From NCBI GenBank assembly GCA_963662155.1, contig OY759267.1, positions 19,786,438-19,850,437 of the forward strand: DNA of 64,000 nt, given 5' to 3'. Positions 10,160-22,100 of this stretch are shown here, in pieces (position 1 is the first letter of the stretch; each line of letters opens with the position of its first letter). The notes beneath the pieces were generated by a model. It searched no databases. It was given only the letters and a program-made list of their open reading frames with translations, and had not been told where the DNA came from. The translations under genes and the position numbers were made by a program. This stretch comes from Lamellibrachia columna (Eukaryota > Annelida > Polychaeta > Sabellida > Siboglinidae).

Positions 10160-13100
10160 CTACCTGGCAGAGGCTTCCCTGTTGTCTGTTAATTGCATCC
10201 AAACTTTCAGTTCTGTTCCACCAGTTATTATGACAATGCCGTCGGAGTTGCTGCGGACACAAGCCAAGCACATGACCCGTCCAGGTTGGCTGTCTGTCAG
10301 TGTGCCAAGGTAACGCTCGGTCGACAAATCACGAACTATTAGGGGAAGGAACGAATGGGTTATCGCAAAGTTGTCAAAGAGGAAGCTTGACATTGTCTCT
10401 GTCAACATCTAAAAAAGTCAACATCTAAAAAAGGTTGTTTCAAAACTGTGTAACATACAATAAACGTAAAACAATAAAAGTAATGTCCACACAGAAAACC
10501 TTTTAACAACATACAAGAAAAGCAGAACAATAAACGTAATGTCCATACAAAAAAACCTAATATTTATTTAACAAATCTATACCGGTAAGCACTTTACACT
10601 TCACTGATGGCAGACCTGTTCATTCCAACAACAACATACCTGCACTGGGAAGCATTCAGCCACACTGCAGTTGGTCCACACTTAATTCATAATAGAATTC
10701 CATAACTGCAGAGGATTTTAATCCTGGTCTTCTCACACACTCACACTTGACCACTACCCTGCCATTAATTTTAATCCTGGTCTTCTCACACACTCACACT
10801 TGACCACTACCCTGCCATTAATTTTAATCCTGGTCTTCTCACACACTCACACTTGACCACTACCCTGCCATTAATTTTAATCCTGGTCTTCTCACACACT
10901 CACACTTGACCACTACCCTGCCATTAATTTTAATCCTGGTCTTCTCACACACTCACACTTGACCACTACCCTGCCATTAATTTTAATCCTGGTCTTCTCA
11001 CACACTCACACTTGACCACTACCCTGCCATTAATTTTAATCCTGGTCTTCTCACACACTCACACTTGACCACTACCCTGCCATTAATTTTAATCCTGGTC
11101 TTCTCACACACTCACACTTGACCACTACCCTGCCATTAATTTTAATCCTGGTCTTCTCACACACTCACACTTGACCACTACCCTGCCATTAATTTTAATC
11201 CTGGTCTTCTCACACACTCACACTTGACCACTACCCTGCCATTAATTTTAATCCTGGTCTTCTCACACACTCACACTTGACCACTACCCTGCCATTAATT
11301 TTAATCCTGGTCTTCTCACACACTCACACTTGACCACTACCCTGCCATTAATTTTAATCCTGGTCTTCTCACACACTCACACTTGACCACTACCCTGCCA
11401 TTAATTTTAATCCTGGTCTTCTCACACACTCACACTTGACCACCTGCCATTAATTTGACAAAATGATAAAATCAGAAGCAGCAACAAATTCTGACGTTGA
11501 TAAATTGGGTATTTTGAGCAAGAAGTTACATACATACCGTTGACGTAACTTATGCCGTAGTCAAGGTCATAACCAGATGAAAGCAGGACATTATCGGTGC
11601 AGACAGAGAGTGAGTCCGTACGACCAAACTCCGTCAGGTGATTGCTCAGTTTGTGCAGAACTCCTGCAGTGGCAAGAAACCCAGTAAATGAGCACCAGTT
11701 TCATACTAGTTCTGGTATGGGTCCATGAAATTGTGTATTCATATGTTTATGTCATTTCACGTGTTCTAAACCAGTTAATACAAGTGTATCGACACGTGTT
11801 TTCACTGGAAAAGGTGTCCACAGAATCTTGTGAATCCATGTACGGAAACAAATGAATTGAACCAGTTAAAACATGTGAAATCATTTGTCATTGTTATTTG
11901 GGAAGTCACCAAGAATGTAGCAATTATTTATTTGTAAGAATCAAAATTACACTTTTGCCTGAGACAGTCCACTGCATTAGTAATAGTAGTAAAGGATTTC
12001 TTTCAAGATGGTGAATATTTAAAATTATGTTTTTCGCATGATTTTCAATATGCCATCACTCACACTCTAACACAGTTATTTAAAATAAAATACACAATTC
12101 CAAAATAGTAACTTATAAAAAGCAAAATAAAATAATTAATTATATAAAGCAGGGTTACAATTAAAAACATCAATTTACATCCACCTAAAAAAATCTATTA
12201 AACCTAAAATATATTAGTTACAATTAAAAATTCTAAAGCTCCGATTAACAAATTCTAAAGTATCAACATTAAAAGCGAAATTGTAAAAATATTCTATTCT
12301 AGTCCTATACATCAAGTTACATAACAAAGTATGAAAGTTTGTAACACAAAAAACCAACAAAATCAGAAATAATACCTTCCTGGTTGCACTACAAACTGAG
12401 AAGATACTAAAACACACATAGTCCATGTGAAACTATTCATGTGAAACTATTTACCTAATTTCCAGTCCAACACCTTCACGTTTGTGCCGTCGTCGCCCAG
12501 GAATACCATTTGACTCGCAACGACGAGACATCGAGGCACGCGCCAGTTGACCTTTGAACCCAGTTCGGTTTTCACGTCTTCCGAAGAGAAGACAAGATGC
12601 AGCGACCGTTGGCGCAACTCAAACACCTTCACGGTGCCGTCCTCGGCCGACGTGTAAATATATCCATCCTTGTCTGCCTGGAGATCATACTGAATATTAA
12701 TGCCAGAAGGAATTGTACTACCCGGTACAACTCAGGTCAAACTGCCAGAAAACCAACTGTATTATAGAACTATTATACAAAACATACTAGAGAAAGACAT
12801 GAACCTCAGCGGGACAAATCTAATAGGGACAATGAAGAACCGAAACCTCTGGAAAGAAATCATCATGTCACCACATTAAGTGGATGACATAAAAAAATTA
12901 TAGACCTTTCCATTAAAAACCATGCCCCCGGGGAATAACAGATAAACCACTGTCCTCTGATGTGGCCTGCTGTTGCCAGGCACAAAGGGACAGTTCTCAC
13001 TGTTTTTTTTAATTAAATGGTTACATGTTAAGTATGTGTTGAGTTACAGCTGTATCTGTTAGAGGATACTACGTGTATTTTTGAAAAGGTCTGTAGCAAA

Positions 13101-16100
13101 CTGGAAAAGGGCCAAGTGCAAGCCTTGTCTATAACGCCGGGATTCTCACTTCCGGCTACTTGGACTTGGTGCAGCGACTTGAATTTGGTGTAGATCATTT
13201 ACAGAAAAACGTGGTATATCAAATAGAATAAGTATTACTATTGCATATATATTATACACAAACGTATTGTAGACATATATTAGGAAACAGGTTTTGTTAA
13301 TTATTAGTCAGAGGGAGTATTTAAGAGTAAGTTAGTTTCGGACTCTGTCAGGGAAGTCAGCGAGCGTTAATAGGGTTGTTTACCATTCGAAAATTTAGAT
13401 AGCATAGTGAATAGTCAGTAACATTGGAATGTTGGTTAGAATAAGTATTACTATTATACATATATTGTTCACAAACTTCTTGTAGACATATATTAAGAAA
13501 CCGTTTTTGTTAACAGAGGTAGTATTTTTTCCCGGATTCAAACTCAACGAGTGATAAAAGGGAGTTTGTTTACAGGTCGTGAATTCAACTCATGCATCGA
13601 ACTATCGTTTACATTGGCTAATATATATATATAAGATAAAGTGATATATTTACTTAAATTACATACATAAGGTAATATCTGACATAGTGGTAGTAAACGT
13701 TTTCGGTAAAAAGGAATTAACAGCAGGATTTTAGCGTAAATTAGTACACACTGATTTCGTTGTTTTGTTACACAGTGTTCTCCGTATTCGCTAGGTGGCA
13801 GGTTTTTTCTCATGCGAGCTTAATAGAAGACATAGTTAGCAAGTATATTAGCCTAAAGTGTTCTTTTGATCACAAAAACAGCCTTATTCAAGGCTAACGT
13901 AGCAAACTAATTAAAACTAAATTGTATGATGGCGCCGTGTAAACGGCAGTTAAAGGCCACAAGGCACTTAATTTGTTGCAGTTGCAGTAACTGGGTGGAC
14001 TTCGTCAAGTCTGGGTGCGAGAAGTCCTGGGCTGAGGTCCAGGCAGATAGTTTTAGTTTTAAGTGTAGGGGATGTACGAAGATGAAGGAACTAGAGGTGG
14101 AGTTGGAAGAACTGAAGCTGCTCGTTATGGCAATGGTGGGAAGGGAACAGGGGGGTTGTGCCAGTAGTTCAAGTGGGGGAACAGTAGACAATAAAGTGGG
14201 GAAAGATACAAGAGATGCTAGGGAGAGCTCACCTTAGCCTGGGAGGAAGCTGAGAGGACGGAAGGTGACAGGTCATAGGGAGACGGGAAGGAAAGGAATG
14301 GGAGGGAAGACAACCGGAGTAAAGGAGAGGGGAGTAGGGGAGACAGGAGGGAAGGAGAAGGGAGTGGGGGAGACGGGAGGGAAGACAACCGGAGTGAAGG
14401 AGAGGGGAGTAGGGGAGACAGGAGGGAAGGAGAAGGGAGTGGGGGAGACGGGAGGGAAAACAACCGGAGTGAAGGAGAGGGGAGTGGGAGAGACAAGAGC
14501 AAAGGAGTGGGAAGTGGGGGAGACAGGAGGGAAGGGGTCAGGACAGAATGTGATGGAAGGGATCGAACGGAAGAGTTATTCTGCAGCAGTGATAGAGGGG
14601 GTGAGGAAGAGAGCGAGGGTGTTTGTGGGGGATTCGATAGTTAGGAAGACCGACAGAGTCTTAAACAAGGGAGATGATGTGGTGGTCTGCTTGCCTGGAG
14701 TCAAAATAGAGGCGATAACTGAGAGGGTAAAAAACATCGTAGGTTCGGGTAAGGGTGGATCTGTTTTAGTACACGTAGGGACAAATAACGTAGAGAGGGA
14801 GGGTACAACTGCCATAGTTAGGAAATATAGGCAGTTGGTCAGAACACTAAAACAGACGAGGGTTGAGCAGGTAATACTGTCAGGGATTTTACCTGTAATG
14901 GGCAGGAGGGGTCACAAATATCGAAATTGTCGGGGGATGGCAATTAACATGTTAGTCCAGAAGCTATGTAGGGAAGAGGAAGTTGGATTTGTGGATTTAT
15001 GGGGAAGTTTTGTTGGGAGGGCTGATATGTACATGAAGGATGGGCTTCATCTAAGTGGAAAGGGTGCGGCAGTATTCGCGGACAAACTTTCAGCAGCAGT
15101 AGATAGTGACATGGGTACAATGACAAATATTTTTGGAAGCAAACATTGTTTAAACTAGAAGTGCAGGGGGGTTACCTAGAGGTGTCTCAAGCAGAACAAG
15201 AGGCCACAGATAGCACAGATAAACCAATATTAAATCATCCGAAAAATATCTCTGAAAAAGGTTATAGATGCGTATGTTTAAATGCAAGGAGCATAGTAAA
15301 TAAGAAAAACGAGTTAAACATTATGGTAGAAGATATTGACCCTCACATAATTGGTATAACTGAATCATGGGCCAACACAGATATATCAGATGCTGAATTA
15401 GGACTGACAGGATACGTAATGTTTAGGAAAGATCGACTAGGAAGAAGGGGCGGGGGAATTATTTTATATGTTAAAGAATCTATTCAGGCTTATGAAATAA
15501 AACTAGAAAGGGAAGCAGATTGCGATGAAGCTGTTTGGTGCAAAATTGTTTCAGGAAATAAAAAAATTAACTGTTGGATTAGTTTACCGAAGTCCAAACA
15601 TAAACGAAGAGGACAACACAAAAATAAAAAACGCTATAAAGGAAGTTAGTAAAGGGGATTGTATCATAATGGGAGATTTTAACCATGGACACATACAATG
15701 GAATTCTCTAGAGAGCACAGGGATTGAGGACCAACAATTTCTATTTTTAATCCAGGATAGCTTTCTTACTCAGCACGTGCTAGAACCAACCAGGGGAGAA
15801 AATGTATTAGATATAGTTTTGTCATCACAAAAAGAATTAGTGGACAATGTAAAAATATTTGAACCATTGGGTAACAGTGACCATAATCAAATACATTTTG
15901 ACATCAATGTAAAATCAGAAAGTAAAAATAAGAAAGCGTACAAGAGAAACTTCCACAAAGGTAACTACAAAGATATGAGAAAATACTTAGCAAAGCTAGA
16001 TTGGAATAACATGCTGATGAATAAGACCGCAATTGAATGTTGGAATATTCTAAAATATGAAATTGAGAGTATCATCGATAAATTTGTTCCCTTCCAAAAA

Positions 16101-19100
16101 CAAGGAAAACGGTGTAGAAAGAAACAATTGTCAAAAGAGGCTATTAGAAAAATAGTGTTAAAACAAACTATGTGGAGGGTTTATAGGCGTACCAGAAAGG
16201 AAGAAGACTATGCAAATTACAAAGAGGCACTTAATGCAGCTACAACTGAAATCAGACAATCTAAAAGAAGCTATGAGCATGTAACATAAAACATGACAGC
16301 AAGAGTTTTTATGCATATGTCAGGAGTAAACAAAACGTACAAGACAAGGTTGGACCTCTAGAAGACAGTGCTGGAAATATAGTATCACAGGGGTTTTTAA
16401 TGGCGGAAGACCTAAATGACTGATGCTAAATTTCAGGAGGCTAAATCTGACTATTTAGGTCTGTTAGTTGTAACTCCAGAATTGGTAGCTAAGAAAATAA
16501 AGGCAATGAAGGATAACAAATCACCGGGAGTGGATGGGATTCTTCCAAAATTACTAATGGAAACAGTAGAACAAATCAGTATACCACTTGCAAGAGTATT
16601 CAACTTGTCATTAAAAGAGCGAGTTGTTCCGTTTGAATAGAAAGAAGCAAACATCATACCATTATTTAAAAAGGGTTCGAGAAATAAGTCAGAAAATTAC
16701 AGACCAGTGAGTTTAACGTCAGTGATTTGTAAATTATTAGAAAGGTTAATTAAATACCATATGGTGGACTTCCTCGTTAAGCATAAATTATTAAATTCAT
16801 CTCAACATGGATTCCTTAAAGCGAGGTCATGCTTAACAAATATGTTATGTTTTTTGGAAGAAATCACTAAGTGGATAGACGTGGGATCGCCAGTAGATAT
16901 TATCTACTTAGATTTTCAGAAAGCTTTTGACAAAGTGCCACATCAAAGATTACTACTTAAATTAAAAGCCCATGGTATCGGGGATAGCATAACTGACTGG
17001 ATAGAACAATGGCTGACTGACAGAAGACAACGAGTTGTAGTAGATGGAGAAGTTTCAAATTGGAAATCGGTTTTGAGTGGGGTACCTCAAGGATCAGTAT
17101 TAGGACCTATATTATTCTTAATATATATCAATGACTTGGACGACAGTATAACAAGTAACGTACTGAAATTTGCGGATGACACAAAACTGTTTAGAAAGGT
17201 TAATACTGATGGTGATAAACAACATTTACAAAATGATCTAGACAGATTAGTGAAATGGTCTGAGAAATGGCAGATGCTGTTCAATTTTGGGAAATGTAAA
17301 TGCCTACATACAGGACATGGGAACTTGAATGTAAACTATAAAATGGGAGATACTGTTCTGGGTACTACTGTAAAAGAAAAGGACTTAGGAGTTACAATAA
17401 GCGCTGATATGAAAGTTTCAGAGCAGTGTGGTATTGCAGCTTCAAAGGGTAATCAAATTCTTGGATTGATTAGAAGAAACATAACATACAAGGGAAAAAA
17501 GTTAATTATACCTCTTTATAAAGCAATAGTTAGACCTCATTTAGAATACTGTATACAAACATGGAGACCATATCGTAAGAAGGATATAGATACGCTTGAA
17601 CGCATACAAAGGAGAGCAACTAAAATGATTCCGGAACTTAGAGACCTTAGTTATGAAGAACGCCTGAAAGAATGTGGTTTAACAACTCTAGAGACAAGGA
17701 GGTTAAGAGATCAGATTGAAGTTTTTAAGATAGTGAATGGGTATGAAAATATTGATAGAAATATGTTTTTCTCACTCAAGAAGGATAGCACAACTAGAGG
17801 ACATGAGGTAAAATTAGTAAAGGATCAATGTAGATTGGACATCAGGAAGCACTCGTTCTCACAGAGGACAATAAATGAATGGAACAAATTGTCTACAGAT
17901 TGTGTAACTGCTAGCAGCGTGAATATGTTTAAAAACAAGGTTGACACATATCTCAGGAGGGCAGGTTATAAGTAGATGAACATTGTTGGATTCTCGATAA
18001 GCCAATGGCTTCCTTGTCCACTTGCCATCTGGGCCTTTGGCTTGGATGGCAAATCTTGTTAAATCTTGTTAAATCTATTAATGGTTCTTTCTCAATTCAA
18101 TTATTTTGCTTGCCTTGTTTTAGAATCACTTCATGAAAAATCAAACCTATCTAGTATCCACTACATGCTAGTTGCCTAGTTCGTTTGTGCAAATGTGCTT
18201 AGTTTAGTTTTGATGAAGCCATTGGACCAACTATTCATTTATTTCTCACTGGATCCAGTAAAAATTCAGTGAAAAAAATTGTCTGGCCCTATATACTGTA
18301 ACACAAGGTCATCAAATAAATTTTTTCAATGATTTTAACAAAAGTATGCACCCTTTTATTGAATGCACATTACTTAAATTAATCTCACACAACAGATTTG
18401 AACATCAATGAACCTAATTCAGGATGCGCTAAATCAACTGAGGAGGATGTTTTAAGTGTTTATAACTTTATCAACTGAGGAGGGAATTTTAAGTGTTTAT
18501 GACTTTATCAACTGAGGAGGGAGTTTTAAATTTTTATGATTTTATCAACTGAGGAGGGAGTTTTAAGTGTTTATAACTTAATCATCAATATATAAACTGA
18601 GGAGAGAGTTTTAAGTGTTTATGATTGTATCAACTGAGGAGGGAGTTTTAAGTGTTTATAACTTTATCAACTGAGGAGGCAGTTTTAACTGTTTATAATT
18701 TTATCATCAATAACTGCTACTCACAGCAATACAAGTGACGGAGTCGTCATGAGCATGTACAGAATGTACTGTCTGGACTGTCTCCAGGTCCCACAGTTCA
18801 ACCTTACCGCCCCCTGCAACAACAAACCAGCATGAAACCATTGTCCGTTCACTGTCATAGCAATGACCAATTCCAAAGCCTACATTACCACTTCCTGGAG
18901 GGAAATACCGCTTTTTCAAAAAAATGTCATGCCCTTAATAACTTTCATTACTTCATGTTTATGGTAAAATCAAAATATTTGTTGTACACGAGGCAGTTCG
19001 AAGCACATGTTATTTCTATGTTCTCAAAAAAATTATTTCACATTTTCTCATCATGTATGTGTTCACCACAAACGAGAAGGGCAAATAAAAATGGCGATGC

Positions 19101-22100
19101 TGACATCAATTCTATTACTCTCTATTGTAGATATACTCTTGTTCTTTTTGAAGCAGCCATTTCAGTCAACCATTTGTAGTTACCATGTATTTAAAACTAC
19201 TTATGAGTCAAACCTTGGATACAACTTATCAGTGGCGAGGGAGACAACTAACCAGTATTATAGTTGTTCAGTATCCATTCTAAAAGACGCACATATATAG
19301 TTAACCATGTGCTCTGTGAAAATCAAGGACACATCTCAACGGAAGTGACTGGCAAGAGATTCAATTAAGGGACTGTACTGGAGCTACCAGCAAATTACAC
19401 GTTCACATGTAGCCAAAAGGATGCCAAACATGGCAAAATCTGCTGATATAGGTGAACTTTCAATCTTCTGTTATCACTGAGCCTTGACATCGCTTGTGGG
19501 GAGGAAATTATAATGAGATCGTCGATTAAAAAAATGGGGGCGTACGCTTATTAGGGCATGTACGGTTAATAGGTTGAATACGGTATTTATGGAGGCTGTT
19601 GTAATAAGTTGAGGGAGCTTCTTCTTGGCTGTCTGTGAAGACCCAAGACCCAGACACAACGTTTGTTCTCCTTACTGAAATGTTTATGACATCAGAGTTG
19701 TGTGCATTACTTCATTACCTGATCCTGATACGATCAAGCCAACTTTGTCAATGTACGCCAAACATGTAACAGGACTGTAGGTGTAGATGGACTTGACATG
19801 CTGCGCTGGAAAACAAACACATCACTGTGAGTATATTAACCAAGGTCAATTCCATATTGTAGCATGTAATCTCAAGTCTCAATTAGTTATACACCAAACA
19901 GCCCAGTTTGGACCAATGGCTTTTAATATCTCTTCCGAAAGACACAGGCAAAGTGGGGTGAATGAAATTGCCCAAGCTTCGAAATGGTGGAGGTGGAATT
20001 GAACCACCGTCCTCTCGATCGACAGGCAGGTGCTCTAACCATTAGACCACCGCTCCCCCACATACTATGCACATCATGTCTAGTTTTTGTAAGTTGATCT
20101 ATACGATCAATTTGAAATAAGTATTTAACTTTTATAGTGCACATTTCAATACAGAATAAGTTTTAACAAGTTTCTCATTCAAAGCAAAAACACTACATGG
20201 CAAGTGGACAAGGAAGCCATTGGCGTATCATGATTCCAACAATTGTTCAACTATGTGTAACTATGTGTAACCGAGCCGTCTGATATATTTGTCAATTTTA
20301 TTTTTAAACATTTTCACAATCATTAAATGTTGTGTTTTAATATAATTATCTCATTTCAAACATACATCGCACTGCAAAGCTGAGAGTGTTTGAAATAAAC
20401 ATGAGTAAATCATTAGTGATAACCAGTATTAGAATTACCACAGAGACCAAAGTGGCCCTAAAGATTGACAGGCAGCCATCAATACCTAAATAGAGGGACC
20501 AGAGTTGTCCTCAAAGATTGAGTAAGAGTACCTGTACCTGTACTGAGGTCCCAGAGCTGTTCTTAAAGATTGAGTGAGAGCCATGAGTACCTGCATTGAG
20601 GCACCACAGAAGTTGTCTACAAAGATTGACAGAGAAGCATCAGTACCTGCATTGAGGCACCACACCCTGATGCTGCAGTCCAGCGAGCCACTGATTACCA
20701 GACGTCCAGCTTCCACATCTAGATCATATGTCTTTGCTGTAGCAGAAAACAACAGCATGAAATGACAGGCATTTAAAGATTAAGCAAATATCAATAGAAA
20801 ATTTGCATAGCTGGTTACTACACAATTGATAATCTGCTTGCACACACACAGCTGCCATCTCTGACCATCAGATGGAATGGTGAAAACCAAACTCTCGTCT
20901 ATCTCTACCTATGACAGTGACTATGGCAACAGAATGAGGACAAATTGTCCCTGCATCTTACACGAGTACGGCACCATAACAGCCACAGATAATAACCCTT
21001 TTTTATTGGAACTATTATAAGATATGTCACATTAATTGTTTTTCAACATTTGACATTTGTAAGTTACAGAAGCACCAGCCTTGTAAAAGTGCATAAAAAG
21101 CTAGGGTAACCTGAAGCTTGTGTTATTGTATGATGCTATGTTGACATAAGATGTTTCATACAATGATGTGTCAAATGATCAAGAATGGTATTCATTCAAT
21201 ATACAAGCACAGATACCAATCCTTGTTCTAATCACAAAGCAAACACTGAGCAGGCCTGGGGTAATAGTAATATGTAATAGTAACGATTACAATTGTTCTC
21301 GTAATAGTAATAGATGGAACAGAACGCAATGTAATAGTAATAGAAAGCAAAGTAATAGTAATTGAGCTATTACAATTGAATATTTCAATCACACCAAAAT
21401 TCGGCAAGGTGGTGACATGATGGCATACCTACTTCATGTAATTAACACTGTCACTGAAAACCGAGCAAACTATAATTAATCTGTTATTGGTTTATTCAAA
21501 GACATGAAAGATTTTTAAAATAATTATGTGAATGTGAAATACTGGGACTTGGACAAGCATCATGTTCAGTCATTCACATGCAGTTTTATCCCCAGCTGTC
21601 TATCCTTTTCACACCAGCCTATTCATTCATTCATTCACTGAAGCAGGATAAGGGTTCCAGGCTTCCAGCACTAAACAGACCGTCTTTAGCATCTGAATCA
21701 ATCAATCAATCATTGCCATCTCCCAACCCTAGCTGCCAGTCTGCCATGACATTGACATTAGTAATATGTTACACTGCCTTCAGCATGTAACAGTAACAAA
21801 AAGTAATAATAATAGTAATACATTACATTGCAATGTAATAGACCCCAGGCCTGACACTGAGTTTAATTCAATTCCATTACAATTTTTTTATTGTTACTGG
21901 CAATTTCTCTAGACATAATTATGTGACTTTAATCAAAGTTGTGTAATTTTGCATAGACTCACCAATGCGTGTCGACTCAGTTTCGGGCAGGAGTAGAACT
22001 GATGTGACACTCCCCGTGTGCCCTCCCAGACTGAGTAGCTCTGTGCCCTCTGACATGCTCCACACCTTCAGTGTCGTGTCCCGACTACAATACCAATTGT

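Larger units (their letters stand above)
13130..18095 (+). mobile_element. Nearly full-length CR1-like non-LTR retrotransposon
   Basis: A two-ORF LINE: 5' UTR about 13130-13925, ORF1 13926-15158, ORF2 about 15146-17974, and a 3' UTR ending in AATCTTGTT repeats (18050-18075). CR1 elements typically end in short tandem repeats rather than poly(A). The 5' edge is an estimate. It lies in intron 8 of the WD40 gene in antisense orientation. It is damaged (ORF1 amber stop, ORF2 frameshift, stop and a small internal deletion), so this copy is not autonomous. Truncated relatives occur at 752-1076, 20197-20325, 22145-22275 and 48262-49746. Confidence 0.9.

Noticed and set aside
14218..14502. Ser/Leu/Pro-rich minus-strand frame
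   Set aside because: Reverse reading of the purine-rich ORF1 repeat of the CR1-like element.
19960..20061. Functional tRNA-Asp gene on the minus strand
   Set aside because: The cloverleaf-like head is fused to a SINE body also present elsewhere in the window, so a retroposon is more likely.
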